Assembly (NCBI RefSeq): GCF_031458135.1
Contig: NZ_JAVDXW010000001.1
Location: 744,001-808,000, forward strand
DNA: 64,000 bases
Direction of reading: 5' to 3'
Origin: Haloactinomyces albus
GTDB taxonomy: Bacteria > Actinomycetota > Actinomycetes > Mycobacteriales > Pseudonocardiaceae
Every line of letters starts with the position of its first letter. Position 1 is the first letter of the stretch. The notes under the pieces were generated by a model. The model was not told the DNA's origin. It saw nothing but the letters and a program-made list of their open reading frames with translations, and did not search any database. Shown here piece after piece: positions 42,021 through 50,215 of the stretch. A program made the position numbers and the translations under genes.

Positions 42021-42776
42021 CTACGGTGAGACTAACCGGCGCCCACCCAGCAATCCTGTTCCGACACGCACGCGGGTCGAACCGTGTGCTACGGCACTCT
42101 CCAGATCGCCACTCATTCCCGCCGAGATGTGTTCAGCTTCGGGAAAGTCGTGGCGCACTCGCTCGGCAATTCGAGAAAGAGTGGCGAATGCCACATCAGG
42201 ATCACCCTCCAGGGGGGCGACAGCCATCACGCCACGGAGTCGAATCTCATACATTCGATTGATCATTTCGGCAAGTCGTGGCACCTCTTCGGGTGCGCAC
42301 CCACCCCTGCCGGTGCGCTCGTCCAGGTTCACCTGCACGAGTGCGTCGAGCGGATCCTGTCGCTCTCCCACCTCCAAAGCCTGCCCCGCTGCCCGTTGCA
42401 GCGCTTCGGCGAGCCGCGGACTGTCCACGGACTCGACCACGTCGGCCCAGCGAACCACCGACCTCGCCTTGTTTCGCTGCAACTGCCCGATCATGTGCCA
42501 GCGTACGCCCGCGCGCGGACGGAGCGTGTCGAATTCGGCCACTTTCGTCCGTGCTTCCTGCTCACGGTTCTCGGCGAGCGCGGTGACTCCCAGATCGGCC
42601 AACAGGGCCGCATCGCCTGCCGGGAAGGTCTTGGTCACGGCCAGCAGCTCGACTTCCTCGGCCTGTCGCCCGGCAGCACGGCAGGCCGCGTCGATACGTT
42701 GCCGGACCTCCCGCAATGATTCCGCGATCTCGGCACGCCGCTGCCCGTTCGTGTCCGTATCGGATGGGCTCGTCAC
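42021..42776 (-). CDS. PLP homeostasis protein (YggS/PLPBP family)
   Basis: A 251-residue PLP-binding protein of the alanine racemase-type TIM-barrel fold that buffers vitamin B6 and has no clear enzyme activity. The PLP lysine is in LLAVTKTFPA, followed by GENREQEA-type sequence (here LAENREQEA), WHMIGQLQRNKAR and SAGMSGDLESAVAHGSTRVRVG. The GTG start at 42774-42776 overlaps the pgeF stop as GTGA. It is conserved between ftsZ and sepF in dcw clusters. Confidence 0.93.
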   Translation of the reverse strand: MTSPSDTDTNGQRRAEIAESLREVRQRIDAACRAAGRQAEEVELLAVTKTFPAGDAALLADLGVTALAENREQEARTKVAEFDTLRPRAGVRWHMIGQLQRNKARSVVRWADVVESVDSPRLAEALQRAAGQALEVGERQDPLDALVQVNLDERTGRGGCAPEEVPRLAEMINRMYEIRLRGVMAVAPLEGDPDVAFATLSRIAERVRHDFPEAEHISAGMSGDLESAVAHGSTRVRVGTGLLGGRRLVSP

Positions 42777-43492
42777 TGCTGTTCCTCCGGTTCGGCCCAG
42801 ATCACCGCCGCGAGCCGACCGGTACGCGGCCCGTCCCGCCGATGGCTGAACAGCTCGGGCGACTCCACCGTGCATCGTGGATCAACCCCGATCCGCGATA
42901 CTCCGGCGGCGGCGAGCTGTTCCCAGAGCCCTGCGCGAACGTCGAGTCCGCTGGTGCCGCTGCGGGTCTTGCAGGCGCTTCCCGGAAGGTGCCGCTCGAC
43001 ATCGGCCTGCATCTCGGGCGGCACCTCATAGCACTCCCCGCACGCAGCCGGGCCGAGCAGTGCCTCGATCCGCTCGATCCGCGCTCCGGCTTCCTGCATG
43101 GTTTTCAACGCGTTCACGAGGACACCGATTCGTGCACCGACACGTCCGGCATGCACGGCGGAAACCACGCCGCTGTCCGGGTCGCCGAGAAGCACGGGGA
43201 CGCAGTCGGCCACGAGTGCGGCCAAGGGGAGACTCGGCACTGTCGTCACGAGCGCGTCGGTCGCTTCGACCGGAGTCGTGGTCGGGCCGTCGACGAGAGT
43301 GGCCGTTCGACCGTGGATCTGCTCCATCCACACCAGGCGGTCCGGACCGAAGCCGATCCCCTCGGCCAGCTTGCGCTGGTTCGCTGCCAGCGCGGCCGGA
43401 TCGTCTCCGACCGTGCCGCCCAGATTGAACGAGTCGAACGGTGGCCGGGAGTGGCCACCCTCCCGTGTGGTGATCACGCGACGAATCCGCAC
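42773..43492 (-). CDS. pgeF: Laccase-domain (YfiH/PgeF) protein
   Basis: A 239-residue member of the multicopper-oxidoreductase-like YfiH family. Members act as purine nucleoside phosphorylases/adenosine deaminases, and PgeF removes mis-incorporated L-Ser from peptidoglycan precursors in E. coli. Zinc-site residues are seen in WMEQIHGRT, ALVADCVPVLL and SAVHAGRVG. The family-typical GPAACGECYEVP block is present. The GTG at 43490-43492 follows GGGAGGG by seven bases; the frame upstream (to 43852) overlaps ftsZ and is not used. It lies directly downstream of ftsZ. Confidence 0.9.
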   Translation of the reverse strand: MRIRRVITTREGGHSRPPFDSFNLGGTVGDDPAALAANQRKLAEGIGFGPDRLVWMEQIHGRTATLVDGPTTTPVEATDALVTTVPSLPLAALVADCVPVLLGDPDSGVVSAVHAGRVGARIGVLVNALKTMQEAGARIERIEALLGPAACGECYEVPPEMQADVERHLPGSACKTRSGTSGLDVRAGLWEQLAAAGVSRIGVDPRCTVESPELFSHRRDGPRTGRLAAVIWAEPEEQQ

Positions 43493-43634
43493 TACAAGCC
43501 CTCCCGCAGGCACCCGAGAAACGCATCGCCGAAAACCGCGCCACCTTCTCGGCGACGGCGGCCTTCGCCTCCCCGTGATTCTCCCCCATGCCCGGCGGAC
43601 CACCGACTCACCGGCCCGGGCGGTGCTCAACGCC

Positions 43635-45200
43635 TCAGCGCCGCATGAAGGGTGGGATATCGACCTCGTCGTCGTTGTCGTCACCGGAGTCCGGCGTATT
43701 CCGATTCGGCAGCGAACCACCGAAACCGCTCCCGGTAGGGCCCGGGTAACCACTGCCCGTACGACCGGACATGGGGGGAGCACCCTGCTGGTCACCCGAC
43801 GCGGCACCGCCGGACGGCTGCTGCGGGCGCTGGGGCCCGCGTGGATCCACACCTTCCTGTCCCTGCTGGGAATCCTCGGTGTACTCGGTGGTCGCGGACT
43901 GCGGTCGCATCCGCTGGGCCATCGGACCCTGACTCGGCGGAACCGAGGATGCCGCCCCGGGGGAGGCCTGCCCCTGGGAAGTGGGGACCTGCTCGGCCGC
44001 TGCCTGATCCTGGGTCTGCTGTGGCCGGTGCTGCGCCGTACCCGTCTCCGCCTGCGCGGTCACGGCAGCCTGCGACGGTGCCTGCTCCCGTGCCGAGCTC
44101 GGCTGCTGGGTGGGCGACTGCCCGGCCTGCTCGGAGTTCGCCGGAGACTCGTCGTACTCGAAGCGGCTGTCCAGAACCTGCCCGTCGGCGATCTGGGTAT
44201 CCTCGTCGTCCCGCGCCCCCACCTTCGTGGGATCCAGTTTCTTGTGCGTGGGTGCTCCGGCATCGAACCCGGCCGCGATGACGGTGACTCGTACCTCGTC
44301 ACCGAGTGAGTCGTCGATCACGGTACCGAAGATGATGTTGGCCTCGGGATGCGCGGATTCCTGAACCAGCGACGCCGACTCGTTGATCTCGAACAGGCCG
44401 AGATCGGAACCACCCGCGATGGCCAGCAACACCCCGTGCGCGCCTTCCATCGAGGCCTCCAGCAACGGCGAGTTGATCGCCTTCTGGGCGGCCTGCACGG
44501 CCCTGCCCTCCCCGCAGGCGGAGCCGATGCCCATCAAGGCACTGCCCGCCCCGGACATGACGCTCTTGACGTCGGCGAAGTCGAGGTTGATCAGGCCGGG
44601 TGTGGTGATCAGATCCGTGATGCCCTGAACACCCGAGAGCAGGACCTCGTCGGCCGAGCGGAACGCGTCCATCAGGCTCACGCCGATGTCGCCGAGCTGC
44701 AGCAACCGGTCGTTGGGGATCACGATGAGCGTGTCGCACTCGTCGCGCAGATCCTTGATGCCCTGTTCGGCCTGGTTCGCTCGACGCTTGCCCTCGAAGG
44801 AGAAGGGGCGGGTGACCACGCCGATGGTCAATGCGCCCAGTTTTCGAGCGACCGAGGCGATCACCGGGGCACCACCGGTACCCGTACCACCGCCCTCACC
44901 GGCGGTGACGAACACCATGTCGGCGCCCTTGAGGACCTCTTCGATCTCGTCCTTGTGGTCGTCGGCGGCCTGGTAACCGACGTCGGGAGCAGCGCCCGCG
45001 CCGAGTCCCCGGGTCAGCTCACGACCGATGTCGAGCTTGACGTCGGCATCCGACATCAGCAGGGCCTGCGCATCGGTGTTCACCGCGATGAACTCGACAC
45101 CCTTGAGCCCGACCTCGATCATGCGATTCACGGCGTTGACCCCGCCGCCACCGATGCCGACGACTTTGATCACCGCGAGATAGTTGTGCGGGGGCGTCAT
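43635..45200 (-). CDS. ftsZ: Cell division protein FtsZ
   Basis: The tubulin-like GTPase that forms the division ring. The GTP motif GGGTGTG is at residues 103-109, and the T7 loop region [20 protein letters not shown] is intact. The C-terminal SepF-binding peptide ends [12 protein letters not shown]. At 521 residues it is longer than usual for actinobacteria because the linker after the core (from about residue 325) is about 180 residues of Gln, Pro, Ser and Gly. The ATG at 45200 (AGGAAGG nine bases upstream) is preferred to the ATG at 45206. Its normal upstream neighbour ftsQ is separated from it by a 5-kb insertion, so it needs its own promoter. Confidence 0.97.
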   Translation of the reverse strand: MTPPHNYLAVIKVVGIGGGGVNAVNRMIEVGLKGVEFIAVNTDAQALLMSDADVKLDIGRELTRGLGAGAAPDVGYQAADDHKDEIEEVLKGADMVFVTAGEGGGTGTGGAPVIASVARKLGALTIGVVTRPFSFEGKRRANQAEQGIKDLRDECDTLIVIPNDRLLQLGDIGVSLMDAFRSADEVLLSGVQGITDLITTPGLINLDFADVKSVMSGAGSALMGIGSACGEGRAVQAAQKAINSPLLEASMEGAHGVLLAIAGGSDLGLFEINESASLVQESAHPEANIIFGTVIDDSLGDEVRVTVIAAGFDAGAPTHKKLDPTKVGARDDEDTQIADGQVLDSRFEYDESPANSEQAGQSPTQQPSSAREQAPSQAAVTAQAETGTAQHRPQQTQDQAAAEQVPTSQGQASPGAASSVPPSQGPMAQRMRPQSATTEYTEDSQQGQEGVDPRGPQRPQQPSGGAASGDQQGAPPMSGRTGSGYPGPTGSGFGGSLPNRNTPDSGDDNDDEVDIPPFMRR

Positions 45201-45713
45201 CGTCATCCGCCTTCCTGGTCGTGGCTCTGTGCTCGCTGGTGCTGGACCGCCGGTACGGCTTCCGTTCGGCGAACACCGGTCGACGACCGGCATGCCCCCC
45301 GGAAGCGGTTACAGGACCGAAACAGTCTCGACTCCGCATCCGAAACGGACGGTAGGCACGCACGCAGCCCGTAGTCCAGCAGCCACGCCGGTTGCCACCC
45401 CGGCGTGTCGCGCGGCCGCACTGGATTCCGCCTCGATCGCTGTTCTCCTCGTTCCGGACGGACCGTGCACCGCATCGCGCCGTGCGGCACTCCGGTGACA
45501 CTCCGGCGGCACGGCACAAGCACGAGCTCGCTCCTCCCCTGTCCGATGCTCACGTGCGATGCTCACGTACCTGACGTGATCACCATCAACACCGTACCGC
45601 GCCGGCCATACTCGTGATCGGACCACTCGCCGATCTCCTCGCACGCAAAGTTTCCGAGGTGGACGGAACTTTCGCTCGCATGGCAGGGACGAACGTTTTC
45701 GTTCGCTGCTCGA
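45201..45713 (-). promoter_or_regulatory. Long ftsZ upstream region with tandem 13-mers
   Basis: These 513 bases hold no convincing gene. On the minus strand a weak TGTAACC near 45307-45313 could be a -10 box. Two tandem 13-mers, GATGCTCACGTGC (45545-45557) and GATGCTCACGTAC (45558-45570) as read on plus, differ at one base and may be a regulator site. The left part of a 47-base repeat copy is at 45659. Since ftsZ is cut off from ftsQ, its promoter should lie here. Confidence 0.45.
45659..45706. repeat. 47-base palindromic repeat, degenerate copy 2
   Basis: The left half matches the family well (GGACGGAACTTTCGCTCGC), and GGGACGAA starts the right half. The right arm then diverges, so the palindrome is partly lost. 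It lies just after the espG stop, at the left border of the inserted cassette. Confidence 0.65.
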
Positions 45714-46544
45714 TCACCGAACGGAGGCGACGAGTTCCTCGATCGTGTTGCCGATCCGGCGCGCGTCGGCGGGGGTCGCGCTGTACATCCACTCACCGGT
45801 GTCGCCACGTGCATGGTGGTCGAGGTAGCGCCCGTCCGGCTCGGCGTTGTCGAACCACTTCACGACCCGGGATCGCCTGATGCGTCCGCCGCGGTCGCGC
45901 ATGTTCGCGGCGAACTGGCCGACCCGCACGTGCTGTGCCTCGCCGATGGCCCGGTACAACGCCAGCTGCCGATCCCCGCTGCTGCTCCGCGTGGCCGGCG
46001 AGGTCTGCGCGGGCCGCAGGAATCCCCCCTGCTCGGATGCCTGCTCCCGCCCTTCGTCGCGGAACGAACTCGCCGGAACCGTGGCCGCCCCGCGATTGCC
46101 GGGCGGCGCGGGCGGCAGCGTCGGCAGGAGTGCTTGCGAGAGCGTGACTTTCTCGTGAACCTCGACGGTCAGCATGCCGCCGAAGCGCTCCGACTCACCG
46201 GGCGCTTGCACACCCAGCACCACACGGTTGCCCTCGGTGACCACCGCGACCGTGCGCCACATGGCTTGGTCGCCTGCTTCGGGGAACCACAGCGAGTCCA
46301 CCCACAGATAGGGCGTGCTGAGTACCGTCAGCGCCTCGGCGAGTGGAGGCGCGATCTCGTCACCGACGAGGATTCCCGCCGCCTGCATGGTCGCCGCCTC
46401 GCGGCGCGCGAGTTCACCGACCTGCTGCGTGGTGTGGCCGAAATGTTCGACCTCCAGAGGCAGTGCCGGATCGTCCAGTTCCAGGTAACTGTGGACGAGA
46501 TACAGATGCAGCGGATGCAGCTGCCAGCGGCCCACGACGGCCAA
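45714..46544 (-). CDS. EspG-family ESX secretion chaperone
   Basis: A 276-residue cytoplasmic protein of the EspG family, which binds PE/PPE-type substrates of type VII secretion and keeps them soluble. The opening WQLHPLHLYLVHSYLEL fits the family start. TVEVHEKVTLSQALLPTLPPAPPG followed by a Val-Pro stretch, and WFDNAEPDGRYLDHH with a final SATPADARRIGNTIEELV, are characteristic. I propose a TTG start at 46542-46544, eight bases after GGGAGGGG; no ATG or GTG fits as well. It follows the PPE-like gene by 50 bases, so chaperone and likely client share an operon. Confidence 0.82.
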   Translation of the reverse strand: MAVVGRWQLHPLHLYLVHSYLELDDPALPLEVEHFGHTTQQVGELARREAATMQAAGILVGDEIAPPLAEALTVLSTPYLWVDSLWFPEAGDQAMWRTVAVVTEGNRVVLGVQAPGESERFGGMLTVEVHEKVTLSQALLPTLPPAPPGNRGAATVPASSFRDEGREQASEQGGFLRPAQTSPATRSSSGDRQLALYRAIGEAQHVRVGQFAANMRDRGGRIRRSRVVKWFDNAEPDGRYLDHHARGDTGEWMYSATPADARRIGNTIEELVASVR

Positions 46545-46594
46545 CGGAGATACCCCTCCCTTGTCTCGGTGTGCTCCTGTGTCGGGATCGGCGG

Positions 46595-48043
46595 CTATTC
46601 GCCGAGGACCGGGGGCGCGGTCCTCGGCATGTCGTTGAACCAGACGTCGTCCCACTCCTCGAGCCAGCCGGGACGCTCGTGCTCCTCGTCCTCGCCACCC
46701 TGGTTCCGCCCGCCTCCCATGGCGCCCATCGGCATCCGACCGGCACCGCGGCCGGAGGAGCTGGCGCTCGAACTGCTCGGAGCAGGAGCGGCACCCTTGC
46801 CGCCGCCGACGGCACCGCTTCCGGCGCGTCCGCCCGGACTCATTCCGCCACCGGCCCGGCCCGTACCACCGGCCGGGGCATAGCCACCGGTGACAGCGCC
46901 GCCCCCGGCAGCGCCCCCGGCAACCCGGCCCGCACCGGCCCCGCCCGGGGTTCCGGACCCCGCAGCGCCGGGCGCACCATCTCCTGGGGTCGTCGGCTCG
47001 GGAGCCCACGCCGACCCGGACCCGGCCGGATCCTCCGGACCACCGGGTGCTCCCGGATACCCCGGCGATCCCGGTCCACCGCCCGACCCCGGATATCCCG
47101 GCGTGCCCGGCGAGGAGGAGCCACCCGGATACCCCGCCGGGCTCACCCCTCCCGAGCCTGCACCGAAACCACCACCAGAGCCGGAGCCGGCACCGGAGCC
47201 GCCGGGACCCGCCGTCGGCGGAACCGGCGGCACATCGGCCGGGGGCGGCTGCTGCGGCGGTGCCTCCTTGCCGTCCATCTGCTGGTAGGCCGGGACGGTT
47301 CTGTCCACTTCGGCGTACGTGCCGGTGAACACGCGCTCCATCGTCTCCTGCGCGTTGCGCTCGGCCTCCTGCCGCGCCCGCATCTGGTTGGTGGCGTCCA
47401 TCGTGGCACCGGCCGGGCCGCCCAGGACCGAGGCGACGAAGCTCTGGCTGAGGTCGTGATCGTCCGGCTGGGGGACCGCGGCCTTGACCTGCCCCGCCGC
47501 CGAACCGGCCTGCTTGATTTTGTTGCCGGTCAGATGGAACACCTCACCGCTGGTGCGCATCCACTCGGCCTGGGGTGTGACCGAGCGGTTGGCCGCCTCG
47601 GCGGCTTGACCTTCCCAGCCACCCTGTATGGCGGCCGGAACTTCCTTGGCGAGCTCGTCACCGATGGTGCCGAGTTCCTTGCCGATGTTCTCCCAGCCCG
47701 TCCCGATCGCGTTCGCATCGCTCTCACTGAGCGAGCGCTGATTGGTGTCGTAAATGTGCCGGTGACTCAGCGACTTCCAGTTCTCGTGCTGCGAGATCGA
47801 GGGCGGATCGTAGCCGTTTCCCGACTGCAAGGACCGATTTTCCGCGGCGAGTTCCCGGCGTTGCTGCTGCCCTTCCTTTTGCGCGGCGGCAGCCTGCTCC
47901 TGGGCCGCGTTCTCGGCCATCGAATCGCCACCGAAGGAAGTGACCACGACGTCACGGACGTCCCCGACGCCCTCCTGAACCGCCGAACCAATGGCCTCGT
48001 CCACGCCCCCCAGAGCGTTATCCGCCCACTGTAAAAATCCCAT
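46595..48043 (-). CDS. PPE-like type VII secretion substrate, Gly/Pro-rich
   Basis: A 482-residue protein. The first 255 residues are mostly helical, with a WEG (WxG) at 143-145 and a YAEVD (YxxxD secretion signal) at 243-247. Residues about 255-455 are almost only Gly, Pro, Ser and Ala, with GYPG and GSPG repeats. The C-terminus is acidic and Trp-rich (WLEEWDDVWFND). There is no classical signal peptide or TM helix. The layout suggests an exported, perhaps wall-associated, ESX substrate served by the EspG encoded next. The ATG at 48041-48043 has GGGGAAG upstream. Confidence 0.75.
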   Translation of the reverse strand: MGFLQWADNALGGVDEAIGSAVQEGVGDVRDVVVTSFGGDSMAENAAQEQAAAAQKEGQQQRRELAAENRSLQSGNGYDPPSISQHENWKSLSHRHIYDTNQRSLSESDANAIGTGWENIGKELGTIGDELAKEVPAAIQGGWEGQAAEAANRSVTPQAEWMRTSGEVFHLTGNKIKQAGSAAGQVKAAVPQPDDHDLSQSFVASVLGGPAGATMDATNQMRARQEAERNAQETMERVFTGTYAEVDRTVPAYQQMDGKEAPPQQPPPADVPPVPPTAGPGGSGAGSGSGGGFGAGSGGVSPAGYPGGSSSPGTPGYPGSGGGPGSPGYPGAPGGPEDPAGSGSAWAPEPTTPGDGAPGAAGSGTPGGAGAGRVAGGAAGGGAVTGGYAPAGGTGRAGGGMSPGGRAGSGAVGGGKGAAPAPSSSSASSSGRGAGRMPMGAMGGGRNQGGEDEEHERPGWLEEWDDVWFNDMPRTAPPVLGE

Positions 48044-48055
48044 GGCTTCCCCTGA

Positions 48056-48601
48056 TCACGCCGGTTCCGGCATCTCCGGCTCGATCCGCTTCGCGATCTC
48101 CGTCGATTTCGCGCACTCGTCCAAGTCGTCAGGTAGCTCACTCTCGGAAACAGACACCTCGATCAAGCCCTTACCCGCGTTGAACATAGTAGAACAGATA
48201 CGTGCCTGAGTCGCCCCTTTAGTGATCGCCTGCGCTCCGCTGCGTCCATTGACCTCGATGCGCTTGAACATAGCCCAACTGGGCTTCTTCGCAGCCGATT
48301 CGACAGTTTGTCGCATGTTCTTGTAGACAGTCGCGGTAATCGGATCGCCCCTGCTGTAGTCGCAACCTGGTTCCCACGGCAATGTTGTATTAGGAGATCC
48401 AGGCCCTTCCAGACCGAAATCCTTCAGATCCTGAGGCGCCAGCATCTTGCAGGGGTCCACTTTTTGCAGACTTTGCGAGGCGGACGGAGCGCTCGTTTCA
48501 GTGGATGGCCCCTCAACCGCGCCCCCGGCACTGCAGCCGCTCGCGCCCACCAGCGCCACACCGGCGGCCAGCACCATCAAAGATCGCGACCACACGCTCA
48601 C
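48056..48601 (-). CDS. DUF3558 lipoprotein
   Basis: A 181-residue lipoprotein. The signal peptide ends in a lipobox VGASGC (lipid on about Cys23), followed by a Ser/Thr/Glu linker. The globular domain opens with VDPCKMLAPQDLKDFGL, the diagnostic DUF3558 block, and has further cysteines in EPGCDYSRG, ARICSTM and DECAKS that may form disulfides. DUF3558 proteins are common beside EspG and PPE-like genes in Pseudonocardiaceae; function is unknown. The GTG start overlaps the upstream stop as GTGA. Codon use is more A/T-tolerant than in the dcw genes, a possible sign of transfer. Confidence 0.85.
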   Translation of the reverse strand: MSVWSRSLMVLAAGVALVGASGCSAGGAVEGPSTETSAPSASQSLQKVDPCKMLAPQDLKDFGLEGPGSPNTTLPWEPGCDYSRGDPITATVYKNMRQTVESAAKKPSWAMFKRIEVNGRSGAQAITKGATQARICSTMFNAGKGLIEVSVSESELPDDLDECAKSTEIAKRIEPEMPEPA

Positions 48602-49011
48602 TGCACACCCCTCTGCAAGCCCTGGGAGATCTGATCGTCGGTAGCACGATAATCCTTGACCGCCTGCCGATAGAGATCCGCCTTCCGCCGCAGCTCATCA
48701 GCACACTGGCTGAGCAGGTCCGCCGCACCCGTCTGCCCGTTGCTGGCCTTCAGGCCGAACTTGCGCGCCAACTGCACCCCCGAGGCATAGTCACCCAGCC
48801 CCGAAACCTGCTGAAGTTGGTTTGCTTGCCTTGCGAGCTCTTCGACCTTGAACGCCTTGTCCTCGTAGACCTTGGCTCCGGCCTCGGCCGCATCCGAGTC
48901 CATCTTGAGATGGCCCGCCGAGATCTGTTCCTGCAACCAAGCATTCTCGGCGGCGATACTGCCCATGGCCGAACTGGCCTGCATGAAGCCGGATTCCGGA
49001 CTGGTCACCAC
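48598..49011 (-). CDS. Small helical ESX-like protein with C-terminal YxxxD
   Basis: A 137-residue, nearly all-helical protein with heptad-like spacing (AAENAWLQEQISAGHLKMD, then KVEELARQANQLQQV). Near the C-terminus, residues 121-125 read YRATD, matching the YxxxD/E type VII secretion signal at the right place after two helices. A WxG turn is not obvious. No signal peptide or TM helix is present. It is probably an ESX substrate or partner of the PPE-like protein. The GTG start is 49011 or 49008; the ribosome site (GGGGGCG) is moderate. It is first in the four-gene minus-strand set. Confidence 0.7.
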   Translation of the reverse strand: MVTSPESGFMQASSAMGSIAAENAWLQEQISAGHLKMDSDAAEAGAKVYEDKAFKVEELARQANQLQQVSGLGDYASGVQLARKFGLKASNGQTGAADLLSQCADELRRKADLYRQAVKDYRATDDQISQGLQRGVQ

Positions 49012-49133
49012 GCGCCCCCGCACTCGACTGACGATCCCGCACCGACCGGCCACCGCCAGTCAGCAAGATCACCCTACCGAGAAGCCACACGCCCCGTCCG
49101 GGAAAACAACACACCCGTGATGTGACCCCCGTC

Positions 49134-49316
49134 TCACCCACTCAGCCGTCGCACGAACGCCGACCATCGCCACCGATCGAACACCAACACCGCACCCTGC
49201 GGGTCCTTCGAATCCCGCGCCGCAACCCCACCAGCCACGAACGCCACCTCCACACAGTCGGCGCCATTGTCGCTGTAGCTGGATTTGCGCCAGTCCGCGT
49301 ACTCCCACATCTTCAC
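49134..49316 (-). CDS. DUF397 protein
   Basis: A 60-residue protein with the clear DUF397 pattern: WRKSSYSDNGADCVEVAF, then VAARDSKDPQG, then W-x-x-F near the end. DUF397 genes usually follow an Xre-type DUF5753 regulator and the pair resembles a toxin-antitoxin or developmental switch. Here the partner upstream is broken. The GTG at 49314-49316 is five bases after GGAAGG. Confidence 0.9.
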   Translation of the reverse strand: MKMWEYADWRKSSYSDNGADCVEVAFVAGGVAARDSKDPQGAVLVFDRWRWSAFVRRLSG

Positions 49317-49335
49317 GATGGCCTTCCGGCCATAC

Positions 49336-49640
49336 CCCGAGACGATCCTTGATTGCCTCGACCGACTCCGTCGGCGACAGCGCTACCGACAGTAGCCGCT
49401 CACTGGATCGGATGACCGCTCAAGCCCGCGTGCGGACCGATCGCCGTGGGCAGCACCCTCAGGTCGATGTTGTCACAAGCTTCCAGTTCGAGAAGGTGTT
49501 CAAGCTGTGCCCGCATGGTGTCCACAGTTCCCACTGGACGATCCAGCACTGCTTCCTCGATAACCGCCGTCAATTGCAGTGGGTCCGCACAGTCGAGCCG
49601 CTGCTGCTGCCACGCCATCCACCTTCTCTGGGCGTGAGTC
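49336..49640 (-). pseudogene. Broken DUF5753 (Scr1-type) regulator
   Basis: In minus-strand frame 49400-49637 a DUF5753 segment is readable (LTAVIEEAVLDRPVGTVDTM, then LRVLPTAIGPHAGLSG) and is cut by a stop at 49400-49402. A second frame at 49336-49380 carries LSPTESVEAIKDRLG, which resembles the C-terminal end of the same family, so roughly 50 codons are missing between. The N-terminal helix-turn-helix is absent, and the fragment ends next to the repeat copy at 49646. Confidence 0.6.
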
Positions 49641-49645
49641 TCAGC

Positions 49646-49692
49646 GTGAACGGAACTTTCGCTCGCACAGAAGAGACGAGAGTTCCGCTCAC
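49646..49692. repeat. 47-base palindromic repeat, copy 3
   Basis: GTGAACGGAACTTTCGCTCG at the left, with CGAGAGTTCCGCTCAC at the right. It differs from copy 4 (50216-50262) at two positions only. It abuts the truncated regulator. Confidence 0.85.
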
Positions 49693-49794
49693 TTCTCGCC
49701 GGCATCGGATCGGTGGTTCGAAGACGGCGGTCTCGGGTAGTCCGGACTCGACACTGGCCCCGCCAACGAGCTCCGCGCCGACCGAGGAGGACCG

Positions 49795-50193
49795 GTGACA
49801 TCTTTCGACACGACTGCCACAGTGGACCGTGTCCGCACAGTCGCGGCCAGTTGCGTCCTGACGGTCGCAGTCATTCATGCTGCCCTTGTCCAGCCTCACC
49901 TGCGTGAACTGTTCTATCTGGGAGTTCTGTTCGCCATCGGCACGGCCGGACTCCTCGTCGCCTTCGCCGGTCTGCTACAGAGCCGTACCAGCGTGCTGAG
50001 TTGGTGGCTGGCCGGACTCGTCCTCCTCGGGATGTTCGGGGGATATCTCGCCAGTCGCACGACCGGTCTGCCGATGGGCCACACAGAGGAGTGGAACGCC
50101 TTCGGGATCGCCTCCGTCGTGGTGGAGTTCGTCTACTTCCTCGCGTTCGGTGCCATGATGTGGCTGCGTCCCGCACACGGCCCACTGCCCTAG
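49795..50193 (+). CDS. Four-TM membrane protein
   Basis: A 132-residue integral membrane protein with four predicted helices (about residues 14-32, 38-60, 66-82 and 103-123). The loop between helices three and four reads ASRTTGLPMGHTEEWNAFG, a pattern seen in several actinobacterial membrane proteins of unknown function. The GTG start is four to five bases after GAGGAGG. It is the only plus-strand gene inside the dcw region, convergent with ftsQ, and lies between two near-identical 47-base repeats. Confidence 0.8.
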   Translation: MTSFDTTATVDRVRTVAASCVLTVAVIHAALVQPHLRELFYLGVLFAIGTAGLLVAFAGLLQSRTSVLSWWLAGLVLLGMFGGYLASRTTGLPMGHTEEWNAFGIASVVVEFVYFLAFGAMMWLRPAHGPLP

Positions 50194-50215
50194 CCACCGG
50201 CACCGGCAGCAATGG

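Noticed and set aside
42773..43852. Longer pgeF start that would overlap ftsZ by over 200 bases
   Set aside because: The GTG at 43492 has a strong ribosome site and gives the normal family length; the extension overlaps a certain gene.
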